A DNA stretch of 25,132 bases from a virus: IMG/VR virus record IMGVR_UViG_3300030116_002396, positions 1 through 25,132 of that record, one strand, 5' to 3'. Under the pieces are notes generated by a model that had not been told where the DNA came from, made no database searches, and worked only from the letters and a program-made list of their open reading frames with translations. The translations under genes were made by a program, and so were the position numbers. Below are positions 5,481 through 13,078 of this stretch, piece by piece; within the stretch, counting starts at the first letter, position 1; the number at the start of each line of letters is the position of its first letter.

Positions 5481-5746
5481 TGCCTGCTAAGAAAGACCCT
5501 CGTTTGGCTAGGGCTGGTGTGTCTGGCTATAATAAACCTAAGCGTACACCTAATCATCCTACGAAGTCGCATGTTGTTGTGGCTAAGGAAGGTAACCAGA
5601 TTAAGACTATTAGGTTTGGTCAGCAGGGTAAGACTGGTGATAAGGGTAATACTGCTAGGTCTAGGTCGTTTAAAGCTCGTCATGGCAAGAACATCAAGAA
5701 AGGTAAGATGTCTGCTGCGTATTGGGCTAACAAAGTGAAGTGGTAA
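5480..5746 (+). CDS. Small basic phage protein of the SHVVVAKEG / MSAAYWANKVKW family
   Basis: 88 aa from a GTG overlapping the previous stop. Reads PAKKDPRLARAGVSGYNKPK, then HPTKSHVVVAKEG, TIRFGQQG, a basic RSFKARHGKNI, and ends KMSAAYWANKVKW. The same blocks recur in small proteins of marine phages and plasmids; I recall this as a DUF family but am unsure of the number. The pattern of a beta strand then a basic helical end suggests nucleic-acid binding. No activity is known. Confidence 0.7.
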   Translation: MPAKKDPRLARAGVSGYNKPKRTPNHPTKSHVVVAKEGNQIKTIRFGQQGKTGDKGNTARSRSFKARHGKNIKKGKMSAAYWANKVKW

Positions 5747-5772
5747 TTTAAATTTCAACTGGGGGGTTGGGG

Positions 5773-7218
5773 GTGAGCAGGTTATTTCGCCTGTTAAGTC
5801 GAGCGTTATTGGCTTCTTTGTTAGTGGTTGTGTGGTTTGCACCGCCTAGCGTGGCGCAAACTGTGTGTGAAGCTACTGACGAGGGATGGGATTGCAACAT
5901 AGTTGTGGATGTTGTGGGCGAAGGCCCACAATTTACGTTCGTCTTACAAGAAGAAACAGAAGTTACAATTAGAACGTACACATCGTTGACATGTGACGAC
6001 TGGGAAACAAACACTGGCACTGATTTGTATGCTGCTGATCCCATTCTTTCTTTGTATGACGACCAGGAAGTGTTGTTATTTCAAGATGATGACTCAGCGG
6101 AACACAATGATGGCACTAATTTTTGTTGGGATGCGTTGATTGTTGAAACGTTATCTGCTGGTTCATATGTGTTGCATGCTGACGCATACAATGAGGCTAC
6201 GACTGGCGTTTATTCTCTAGAAATTTCTGGAGGTGAATGGACTGTTCCTCAGGCAGAGCCTGTCGAAGAGCCAACGCCAACGCCATCTCCTGAGCCAATA
6301 GAGGAACCTGAGCAAGAGCCTGAACCAACTCCAGAGCCTGAGCCTGAGGTTCCTGATCCAACTCCTATTCCTCCAACTCCTGAACCTGTTCCTGATGAAG
6401 ACGTGCCAGAAGAACCAGAGCTACCAGAAGAGCCAGAAGAACCGCAGGAAGAACCCATAGAAGAAACAGAACCAATACAAGAGGAATTTGTACCCCCAGT
6501 ACAAGAAGTATGGACACCACCACCAATAGTGATAGAGATAGAGGTAGTAGAAGAAGACCCATATGTGAATGATATCACTTTTGAAGATATTGAGTGGGAA
6601 GACTATGATTTCTCTGACTTTGAAGAGGGACAATTAGAGTTATTAGTAGAAGAGGAAATTTTTGAGGAAATACCTGAAGAAGAAGTATTTGATGAATTAT
6701 TTGCAGAAGAAGACGAGACAGAGGCACAAGAGGAGACAGCTTTTGTTGATGAAACAGAACAGGAGCTCGAAGTATTTGAGTTCGTACAAGATGTGGAATT
6801 AGAGGACCAAGATTTTGAGTTGTTGGAGGTGGAAGATTTAGATGGCGAAACTCTTATTGAAATATTACAAGATGAAAATGCACCTGAGGAATTTTTTGAA
6901 GAGGTCATAGAAGATAATCCAGATTTTTTCGAGGAGAGCGAGGAAGATGAATTAGAGCAGGTGTTTGAGGCAGCTCCAGAGTTATTTAACGAGATGCCAG
7001 ATGAGGTTAAGGAAGAATTTGAGGAGGAAATTAATATATTTGCTGGGGGCTTTGAGGATTACCAGGCAGAAGATAGCACTATTACAGTGCAGGAACGGCG
7101 TGTTGTTGTGACTGCGTCAACTGTTAGTGCTGTGGCTGCTGCAAGGCCAACTGTTAGACCTATGCCAGCGCCTACTGTTGGTGGTCCGTCAATACCTCAG
7201 GGGGGTAGAAGAAGATGA
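5773..7218 (+). CDS. Secreted Pro/Glu-rich protein with PPC-like beta-sandwich domain
   Basis: About 481 aa. GTG at 5773 is preferred because a G-rich ribosome site lies five bases upstream; the in-frame TTG at 5767 abuts it. Residues 1-28 form a signal peptide (RRs then LLASLLVVVWFAPP, cleavage near VAQ). Residues about 30-150 form a domain with four cysteines and a pre-peptidase-C-terminal-like pattern (ADPILSLYDD, LSAGSYVLHADAYNEATTGVYSLEIS). Then about 90 residues of Pro-Glu repeats and about 170 very acidic residues. The tail (VQERRVVVTASTVSAVAAA) is more basic and ends GGRRR. There is no second membrane helix. A phage-coded exported protein is unusual; host envelope modification, superinfection exclusion or a lysis role are guesses. 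Confidence 0.75.
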   Translation: MSRLFRLLSRALLASLLVVVWFAPPSVAQTVCEATDEGWDCNIVVDVVGEGPQFTFVLQEETEVTIRTYTSLTCDDWETNTGTDLYAADPILSLYDDQEVLLFQDDDSAEHNDGTNFCWDALIVETLSAGSYVLHADAYNEATTGVYSLEISGGEWTVPQAEPVEEPTPTPSPEPIEEPEQEPEPTPEPEPEVPDPTPIPPTPEPVPDEDVPEEPELPEEPEEPQEEPIEETEPIQEEFVPPVQEVWTPPPIVIEIEVVEEDPYVNDITFEDIEWEDYDFSDFEEGQLELLVEEEIFEEIPEEEVFDELFAEEDETEAQEETAFVDETEQELEVFEFVQDVELEDQDFELLEVEDLDGETLIEILQDENAPEEFFEEVIEDNPDFFEESEEDELEQVFEAAPELFNEMPDEVKEEFEEEINIFAGGFEDYQAEDSTITVQERRVVVTASTVSAVAAARPTVRPMPAPTVGGPSIPQGGRRR

Positions 7219-7391
7219 TGAAATTTTGGAAGAAAATATTTTTTGAAACCAGCGCTTTAAGTTGGACTATTGGGGGAACTGGAATCGTTTTGATAACGCT
7301 TTCTGGGGAAACAAGAGAGATGGGTATATGGATTTCTATTGCCAGCTTTGTATTTCACATGATTGGCGTAGTGTTAGATAAGGATAAGTAA
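7215..7391 (+). CDS. Small two-helix membrane protein, holin candidate (58 aa)
   Basis: The frame starts MMKFWKKIFF. Two hydrophobic segments (about 17-30, WTIGGTGIVLITLS; about 37-54, GIWISIASFVFHMIGVVL) are separated by a short charged turn (GETRE), and the end is DKDK. That is the shape of a class II holin, but small membrane proteins of unknown role look the same. Its ATG overlaps the upstream stop by two bases and its stop overlaps the next start (TAATG), so it is cotranslated with both neighbours. Confidence 0.6.
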   Translation: MMKFWKKIFFETSALSWTIGGTGIVLITLSGETREMGIWISIASFVFHMIGVVLDKDK

Positions 7392-7657
7392 TGACAGAAA
7401 ACATGCAATTATTTGGAAACACATGCCTGCGTATTTGTAGCGTGTTTGGCATACAATGTATGGCGATTATTGGTGGCAGTTCCATTATTGGCGGTATTGA
7501 AGTGCATAAAGCTGCGATACTTAGCGGTGTTGCTGCGGTAGCGCAAGTTCTGCAAAGACTTGCGATAGCTTTTGCTGACGATGGTGTGTTAACAAAAGCT
7601 GAGTTGGATGCTGCGTTTAGTGGCTCTACCGTAGTGGAGGACCGTTCAGCCACATAA
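7391..7657 (+). CDS. Membrane protein, holin-like (88 aa)
   Basis: A hydrophobic segment (about 16-36, with GIQCMAIIGGSSIIGGI) and a second, weaker one (42-62, ILSGVAAVAQVLQRLAIAFA) precede DDGVLTKAELDAAF. The final pattern of a helix followed by a D-G-x-L-T-x-x-E motif is common in small phage holin-type proteins. It starts at a TAATG junction with the 58-aa membrane protein, so the two may form a holin/antiholin pair. Its last 32 bases overlap the end of the antisense oxygenase gene. Confidence 0.6.
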   Translation: MTENMQLFGNTCLRICSVFGIQCMAIIGGSSIIGGIEVHKAAILSGVAAVAQVLQRLAIAFADDGVLTKAELDAAFSGSTVVEDRSAT

Positions 7658-8243
7658 CTGCTGTTTTTCTGATACCGTTAGTAACAGGAGCTACACGATG
7701 ATGGATGAAACTAGGAAACGCTATAGCAGAACCTCTAGGGCATTGATCAAAGACGTGTGTTTGGTTATGGAAGTGAAGTTCTAATGTTCCTCCTTCGTAA
7801 TCTTCTGGGAAACTCAGGTTTACAGTCAAAGATACTTTCCGCACTAGCCCTGCTAGTAGTGGGTTTGTTGTTTTGTTTAGGGGCATTGGGTCTATGGATT
7901 TTTCGACCAAATGTCTTGCAGCGTATTGGTCTTGGTGGCCGTCAGTGTGCCAAGCATATTCGTCACCTTTTTCGTAAAGCGTGTACTGGATGGCTTCAGG
8001 CCGTATTAAGTGGAACATCCATCCAGCGTCAACGTTGGCTGTGTTTCCTATTTGATCTACCACGTTCATTGCGAAATCATCGTGGACCCAACTTATCGAA
8101 GATGACCTTTTGGAAGGGTCTTCTCCAAAGTGGAAGCCGTCTATAGGATGAACGTTGAACGCTTGCTCGCCTTTGCTTTCCAAGTAGTCGCATTCTTCTT
8201 GCGAAAGCACATCAGGCATGTACCAGAAGTGATTAGTTAACAT
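7626..8243 (-). CDS. 2OG-Fe(II) oxygenase (PKHD/prolyl hydroxylase type)
   Basis: 205 aa. The iron site is complete: HTD with His99 and Asp101, and a distal histidine at HHRVAP (181-182), followed by Arg192 for 2-oxoglutarate in GIRKTAVMW. SLTVNLSFPEDYEGGTLEL (138-156) is the usual core strand pair. Members hydroxylate protein or other substrates; several marine phages carry them, with targets unknown. The ATG at 8243 lies in a CATG that also starts the terminase gene on the other strand; an extension to 8288 is possible but would run 47 bases into it. It is the only leftward gene in the right arm and is tail-to-tail with the holin-like gene. Its ribosome site is weak. Confidence 0.85.
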   Translation of the reverse strand: MLTNHFWYMPDVLSQEECDYLESKGEQAFNVHPIDGFHFGEDPSKRSSSISWVHDDFAMNVVDQIGNTANVDAGWMFHLIRPEAIQYTLYEKGDEYAWHTDGHQDQYAARHLVEKSIDPMPLNKTTNPLLAGLVRKVSLTVNLSFPEDYEGGTLELHFHNQTHVFDQCPRGSAIAFPSFIHHRVAPVTNGIRKTAVMWLNGPPLR

Positions 8244-9129
8244 GGCATACACTCTATCAGAATTACGACAAGAAGCAGAGTGGCGCAAATGTCAAAAGAA
8301 TGAGGAACATTTTTTGCGTAACTACTGGCATATAGCGCATCCAGCGCATGGTCGCATATTGTTTGATTTGCGTGCAGCGCAATCAACAGCGTTAGAGCAT
8401 TGGGAAGAACACAGGTATTCGTTAACGTTGAAGGCTAGGCAGATTGGGTGGTCTACGCTTGTAGCTGCTCACCAATTTTGGTTAGCGTTTTTTCATGCAG
8501 ATCAGAACATTATTGATTTGTCTAGAACTGAACGTGAAGCTGTGTTGTTGCTACGCAAGACTAAGTATGGGTATAAGCATTTACCTGAATGGATGTTGGA
8601 GCGTGGGCCTAAGTCGTTAATGGAACATCAACAAAGAATGGGGTTTGATAATGGGTCACAAATTACATCAATGCCATCAGCTTCTGACCCAGCTCGTGGC
8701 GAATCAGCATCGCTTATTGTGGTGGATGAATGGGCGTTTCTCCCTAATCCTGAGGAAGCTTGGGCTTCTATCGAACCTGTTGCTGATATTGGTGGTCGCA
8801 TTATTGGTCTTTCCACTGCGAATGGTTCTGGGAATTTTTATCATCAGCTTTGGGTTGGTGCTACTACTGGTGCAAACAAGTTTGCGCCTATGTTTTTTCC
8901 TTGGTCAGCGACTGAAGATAGGGGAGATGCTTGGTATCAAGAAAAAATAGAAAGCATGTTGCCCTGGCAACTAGCGCAAGAATATCCAACTACTGCTGAG
9001 GAAGCGTTTGTTAAGTCAGGTAATCCTGTATTTGATTTAGATATTTTAGAGCAAATGGATCGTAATACTATTCGAGGTACAGTGGGGTATATGTGGCGTA
9101 ACAATAACCATGTGGAGTTTAGGCAATGA
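8242..9129 (+). CDS. terL-N: Terminase large subunit, ATPase part
   Basis: 295 aa. The ATPase motifs of large terminases are present: a Walker A variant KARQIGWST (64-72), adenine-side residues before it, Walker B LIVVDE (158-163) with the catalytic Glu163, and the coupling motif STANG (191-195). The N-terminus (LRQEAEWRKCQKNEEHFLRNYW) is typical. The gene stops after VEFRQ, at the linker where a normal terminase runs on into its nuclease domain. The next gene supplies that domain, overlapping by ATGA. It powers DNA translocation into the procapsid. The start shares CATG with the antisense gene, and its ribosome site is weak. Confidence 0.9.
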   Translation: MAYTLSELRQEAEWRKCQKNEEHFLRNYWHIAHPAHGRILFDLRAAQSTALEHWEEHRYSLTLKARQIGWSTLVAAHQFWLAFFHADQNIIDLSRTEREAVLLLRKTKYGYKHLPEWMLERGPKSLMEHQQRMGFDNGSQITSMPSASDPARGESASLIVVDEWAFLPNPEEAWASIEPVADIGGRIIGLSTANGSGNFYHQLWVGATTGANKFAPMFFPWSATEDRGDAWYQEKIESMLPWQLAQEYPTTAEEAFVKSGNPVFDLDILEQMDRNTIRGTVGYMWRNNNHVEFRQ

Positions 9130-9797
9130 GTTTGGAAATATGGCAAGAACCAGACTCTATGTCAGCGTATGTCATGGGTGTAGATACCGCTGAAGGTTTA
9201 GGGCATGGGGACTACTCGTGCATACAAGTACTTGAAGTAGGAACTGGTGAGCAGGTAGCGATATGGCATGGGCATATTGCACCTGATTTGTTAGCAGAAG
9301 AAGTTCACGCTGTAGGGTTATGGTATCGAGATGCACTATGTTGTGTAGAATCCAACAATCATGGTTTAACCACAATCACTGAACTACGGCATTTAGGATA
9401 TCCCAATTTATTCAGGCGTAGACTATTGAATAATGTTAGCAACAGGATAGGACAAGAGTACGGTTGGAAAACAACCAGAACGTCTAAACCTTTGATGATT
9501 GATGATTTAAGTTCTGCGTTAAGGAACTGGGAATTACAGATTAATGATAAACATACCGTTGCAGAGTTACGCACGTTTACGAGGAATGAGCGTGGCAGCA
9601 TGTCAGGTTCGCCTTATGATGACCGTGTTATGGCTCTTGCTTTGGCTAATCAAATGAGGAAATATGCGTATGAACCTGAGTATGCTCCGCAAGTGGATGA
9701 CTATTGGACTGTTGATTGGTTTGCTCGTTTGGGTGATAATACGCCTAAATCTAATCCGTTGCAGATAGGTATCCACAATGTTCGTGGGACACTGTGA
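9126..9797 (+). CDS. terL-C: Terminase large subunit, nuclease part
   Basis: 223 aa. An RNase H-like nuclease of large terminases: MGVDTAEG (Asp20) with GDYSCI, then CVESNNHG (Glu75) and SPYDDRVMALALA (Asp165/166), giving the expected three acidic metal ligands. It begins EIWQEPDS, the strand that normally follows the linker from the ATPase domain. GGAG lies eight bases before the ATG, so it can start on its own. Together the two genes (518 aa) match the usual length of a whole terminase. It would cut the concatemer at packaging start and end. Confidence 0.9.
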   Translation: MSLEIWQEPDSMSAYVMGVDTAEGLGHGDYSCIQVLEVGTGEQVAIWHGHIAPDLLAEEVHAVGLWYRDALCCVESNNHGLTTITELRHLGYPNLFRRRLLNNVSNRIGQEYGWKTTRTSKPLMIDDLSSALRNWELQINDKHTVAELRTFTRNERGSMSGSPYDDRVMALALANQMRKYAYEPEYAPQVDDYWTVDWFARLGDNTPKSNPLQIGIHNVRGTL

Positions 9798-9808
9798 TTT
9801 ACTTATAG
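9784..9808 (+). promoter_or_regulatory. Gene-boundary element, TGGGACA...CTTATAG copy 1
   Basis: Starts GTGGGACA in the last codons of the nuclease gene and ends CTTATAG in the 42-base gap. It matches the element at 12278-12302 at 21 of 25 positions without gaps. A 10-base palindrome (ACATATATGT, 9809-9818) follows. Sits 31 bases before the start of the next gene. A phage-specific promoter is the leading guess. Confidence 0.5.
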
Positions 9809-9839
9809 ACATATATGTTTACATGGAAGGTGTTTATTA

Positions 9840-10124
9840 ATGGCACGAAAATTTGTTTCGCACACTAGTGCGTCAGAAACAGTAGATGGTTCCAAAGGTC
9901 AAAATAACCGTATGGAACGTGGTTCTAGTGTTGTATCGAATCCTATTTGGGAACCAGGTGGTCCCAATAGCCCAGAGCAACGCTTTGAAAGCCCTGAATA
10001 CGCTAATCAAACAAGTGATGAAGGCGCTATTTCAGTACGTCAAACCCCTGAAAATCAGCATGGTATGACAGGCAGTGTAGAACCATCACATCATCAGCCT
10101 AACTACTCAGGTAGCGACGCTTAG
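9840..10124 (+). CDS. Hypothetical protein, 94 aa
   Basis: Not recognised. Low in hydrophobic residues and rich in Ser, Asn, Gln, Pro and Glu (for example SNPIWEPGGPNSPEQRFESP), so probably disordered. Basic start (MARKFVSHTS). No domain. GGAAGG lies upstream at usable distance, and the boundary element is 31 bases before. Its place between terminase and portal suggests a virion or assembly role, unproven. Confidence 0.65.
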   Translation: MARKFVSHTSASETVDGSKGQNNRMERGSSVVSNPIWEPGGPNSPEQRFESPEYANQTSDEGAISVRQTPENQHGMTGSVEPSHHQPNYSGSDA

Positions 10125-10126
10125 TA

Positions 10127-10384
10127 ATGGCGATCTTGCCTCAAGGGGCAAGCTACGAGGAATTTGTAGAATACGTTACTGATCTGCGTGGCGAAGTCCC
10201 TGAAGAAGAACTGAAGGAACTGTACCAACGCCGTTTAAAGCTTCATGGCATTACGTTTGACACGAAGCGAGGCTGGAAAGCAGTTGCGTTATCTCCTGAC
10301 GAACAAGATTTAACTGATAATCAGCGTGAACAGAAGATAATTGCAGAAGCAAAAGCTCAAGGCAGAAATATAGCAAGGGTGTAG
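10127..10384 (+). CDS. Hypothetical helical protein, 85 aa
   Basis: Not recognised. Mostly charged helix: YEEFVEYVTDLRGEVPEEELKELYQRRLKLHG, then a short loop (ITFDTKRGWKAVAL) and a second helix to the end. It follows the previous stop by two bases and precedes the portal start by one base, so it belongs to the packaging and portal operon. A small portal partner or capsid assembly protein is possible. Confidence 0.65.
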   Translation: MAILPQGASYEEFVEYVTDLRGEVPEEELKELYQRRLKLHGITFDTKRGWKAVALSPDEQDLTDNQREQKIIAEAKAQGRNIARV

Positions 10385-10385
10385 T

Positions 10386-12278
10386 ATGGCTAAAAAAACA
10401 CGTTTAGAAATCTTAGATGAATCTCAAGAACGTGTACGCAAATGCGAACAATGGCGTGAATCAGAAGGTTTAGATCGCACATGGCGTAGGTTAAACGACT
10501 TGTATCGTGGCAAACATTGGCCATCAACATTAGTCAACAATCAAGACCTTATAGCTGTCAATTTAGCGTTTTCTACAGTAAACGTTATAGCACCATCTGT
10601 AGCTGTTAACTATCCAAAGGTTGTCGTACAAGCAAACAATCCTGAAGATAAAGATAGAGCAGTATTTGTTGAAGCTGTCGTAAACCATTTGTGGAAACAC
10701 CATGACTTTAGGTCACCGTTTAGACGAGCCGTTAAAGACTTTCTTGTGTTTGGGCATGGATGGCTTAAAGTAGGTTGGAAGTTCGTAGAACAAGAACAAG
10801 CTGTTAGCGAAACAGAAAGAGAAACACTCATAGACCAGGCCATAATGGAAGCAGACGCTTTCGCTATGGAGGAAATGGATATGGCAGGCGATCTGCCATC
10901 AAACGATGACATCATAGCTAACATTCCCAGTACGATAATGCGAGTCGTAGAAGACCAGCCTTTCGTAGAAAGAGTTAGCCCCTTTGATGTATTTGTTGAT
11001 CCAGAAGCTACATGCATGGAAGACGCTAAGTGGATAGCGCAGAAAATAGTTCGACCATTAGAATCAGCGAAGAAAGATAAACGTTACAAACCATCTGCTC
11101 GTAAACGCTTGTATGCCACAACTAGCTACAATCTTTATGACACAAGTAGTTACGCAGAAGAAAAAGCAGAATACGTTGACGAACGAGTAACCATCTGGGA
11201 ATTTTATGACGTAATGACCAACACGCTTTCTGTATACGCAGAAGGAGCAGAAGAGTTTCTAGTAGACCCTGTTCCTATGCCATACGCATATGGGCAACCT
11301 TTTGTGATGCTACGAAACTATGACGTTCCAGATCATTTCTACCCAATAGGTGACTTAGAATCCATAGAGTCTTTACAGTTAGAATTAGATAAGACTCGTA
11401 GCCAGTTAATGAACGATAGGAAACGTTATGCAAGGAAATATCTTTACCACGAACGTTCCTTTGGGCCTGAAGGCCGTGAGGCATTGGAATCAGACGAAGA
11501 TGGTCGTCTTGTGCCTGTTGTCGATGAGAATAAGCCACTTACTGAAGTGGTTATGCCAATGCCACAAGTACCAGTATCTCCTGAAATCTACAATTATTCA
11601 GAAATAATAACAAACGACATTAACACTGTTTCAGGTATATCTGAGTATGCTCGTGGCGCTATGCCAGAAATACGGCGCACAGCGACAGAAGCAAGCATTA
11701 TTGCAGACGCACAGAATGCTCGTGCTGCTGACAAACTTGCAATTATTGAGCTGGGCATTTCGTATGTCGCTAGGCGAGTTGTGCAATTACTGCAACAATT
11801 TATGACAGGTGAGCAGGTTGCACGCATAAACTTGCGTGGTGGCGACAATCTATGGATACCTTACACAAGGGAAGAAATAGTAGGCGAGTACGATTTCAGC
11901 GTACAAGCAGGGTCAACGCAACCAATGAACGAAACAATTAGAAAGCAACAAGCTATTTCTTTAATGAACGCTGTTGCACCTATGATAGGTAGCGTCATTG
12001 ATCCTGCTGCTATGGCAATGCATATTCTTGAAACAGGGTTTGGTATTAGTGATCCTGAACGTTTCTTAGTACAACAACCACCTCCTGGTATGGGGGCTGA
12101 AGAAGGTCAAGCTCCTCCTGAGGGAGCGCCTCCTGGCGGTCCACCACCTATGCCTGGTGGCCCTATGGCTCCTCCTCCTAGTCCTGAAGGTGGGGCGTTT
12201 GCGCCTACTGGGGGCATACCTCCAGAGTTACTTGCACAGTTGCAAGGACAAATGGGAGTCGAATTACCTTCCCTTTAG
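10386..12278 (+). CDS. Portal protein
   Basis: 630 aa. The protein has the shape of podovirus-type portals: a charged N-terminus, then YRGKHWP, NLAFSTVNVIAPSVAVNYPK, a wing-like middle (RVSPFDVFVDPEATCMEDAKW, the pattern of portal clip and stem proteins), a long helical segment (ESIQLELDKTRSQLMND) and SGISEYARGAMPEIRRTATEA. The C-terminal 80 residues are rich in Pro, Gly and Met and probably flexible. It would form the dodecameric ring at one capsid vertex, through which DNA is packed and ejected. Position between terminase and scaffold agrees. The stop is followed at once by a boundary element. Confidence 0.85.
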   Translation: MAKKTRLEILDESQERVRKCEQWRESEGLDRTWRRLNDLYRGKHWPSTLVNNQDLIAVNLAFSTVNVIAPSVAVNYPKVVVQANNPEDKDRAVFVEAVVNHLWKHHDFRSPFRRAVKDFLVFGHGWLKVGWKFVEQEQAVSETERETLIDQAIMEADAFAMEEMDMAGDLPSNDDIIANIPSTIMRVVEDQPFVERVSPFDVFVDPEATCMEDAKWIAQKIVRPLESAKKDKRYKPSARKRLYATTSYNLYDTSSYAEEKAEYVDERVTIWEFYDVMTNTLSVYAEGAEEFLVDPVPMPYAYGQPFVMLRNYDVPDHFYPIGDLESIESLQLELDKTRSQLMNDRKRYARKYLYHERSFGPEGREALESDEDGRLVPVVDENKPLTEVVMPMPQVPVSPEIYNYSEIITNDINTVSGISEYARGAMPEIRRTATEASIIADAQNARAADKLAIIELGISYVARRVVQLLQQFMTGEQVARINLRGGDNLWIPYTREEIVGEYDFSVQAGSTQPMNETIRKQQAISLMNAVAPMIGSVIDPAAMAMHILETGFGISDPERFLVQQPPPGMGAEEGQAPPEGAPPGGPPPMPGGPMAPPPSPEGGAFAPTGGIPPELLAQLQGQMGVELPSL

Positions 12279-12302
12279 TGGGACAGTGTTTTTAACTTAT
12301 AG
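12278..12302 (+). promoter_or_regulatory. Gene-boundary element, TGGGACA...CTTATAG copy 2
   Basis: Begins at the last base of the portal stop and lies in the 60-base gap before the scaffold gene. GTGGGACA, TGT and CTTATAG are conserved with the copy at 9784-9808, 21 of 25 positions. Since it is not coding here, the conservation is not due to protein sequence. Confidence 0.55.
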
Positions 12303-12338
12303 GAACAACTTATTATCGAGACTCCTAAGGAGGGCGCT

Positions 12339-13055
12339 ATGCCTGAAGAAACAGAAGCCACAGAATCCACTGAAGCAGTGGACAACCTTGAAACTTCTAC
12401 AGAAGTACCACAGGAACCTGCATATACTGTCAAAATAGATGGTGAGGAACAGCAGGTCACCCTCGAAGAACTTCAACAAGGTTATCAACGACAAGCGGAT
12501 TACACTCGTAAAACGCAGGAGATAGCTGCTGAACGTGACCGTTTGCAACAAGCGGAAGCTATTGTGTCAGCTTTGGAACATGATCCAGAGGGGACACTAA
12601 AAACTTTAGCTCATTCATTTAACGTAGTCCCAATAACAGGGCAACAAGTAAGTGATGACGAATATGCTGAGGTAGATCCTACACAGCAGAAGTTAGCTGA
12701 GTTAGAGCAGAAAATAGCTAGGCAAGAGCAAATAGAAAGAGTTCAGCGAGTAGAGCGAGAAGTATCTACTTTGCAAGAAAAATACGGAGAGTTCAATAGA
12801 GAAGAACTATTAAACCATGCGTTAAAGAATGGTATTCCTAATTTGGAAGCTGCATACACACATATGCGTTTCAATGATGTTAAGTCAACTGCGGATAAAC
12901 TTTCGCAGGAGCAAGAAATAACTAACAAGAAACGTGAAGCAGCAGTAGTTACACCTGGTGGGTCCACCCAGTCAGGAGTCGAAACAGAACCAACTCCTAA
13001 AGTTTCTAGTCTCAGAGAAGCTTTCGCTTTAGCAAAGCAACAATTAGGCAATTAA
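12339..13055 (+). CDS. Scaffolding / capsid assembly protein
   Basis: 238 aa. Acidic start (MPEETEATESTEAVDN), then YTVKIDGEEQQVTLEELQ and GYQRQADYTRKTQEIAAE, a pattern seen in many phage scaffolds, then long coiled-coil segments (KLAELEQKIARQEQIERVQ and beyond). The C-terminus (SSLREAFALAKQQLGN) is a basic amphipathic helix, as in scaffolds that dock onto the capsid protein. It lies directly upstream of the capsid gene with AAGGAGG eight bases before its ATG. It would guide procapsid assembly and then leave. Confidence 0.8.
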   Translation: MPEETEATESTEAVDNLETSTEVPQEPAYTVKIDGEEQQVTLEELQQGYQRQADYTRKTQEIAAERDRLQQAEAIVSALEHDPEGTLKTLAHSFNVVPITGQQVSDDEYAEVDPTQQKLAELEQKIARQEQIERVQRVEREVSTLQEKYGEFNREELLNHALKNGIPNLEAAYTHMRFNDVKSTADKLSQEQEITNKKREAAVVTPGGSTQSGVETEPTPKVSSLREAFALAKQQLGN

Positions 13056-13078
13056 TTAACCTCTAAGGAGATAAGAAT

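Noticed and set aside
6249-6908. Antisense Ser/Gly-rich frames in the Pro/Glu gene
   Set aside because: They mirror the Glu/Pro codons of the real gene and lack ribosome sites.
7757-8146. A rightward 129-aa frame opposite the oxygenase
   Set aside because: The leftward frame has a complete iron-binding and 2OG-binding set, so it is the real gene.
9115-9130. Programmed frameshifting between the terminase halves
   Set aside because: A TAG in the second frame leaves a window of about seven bases without a slippery heptamer.
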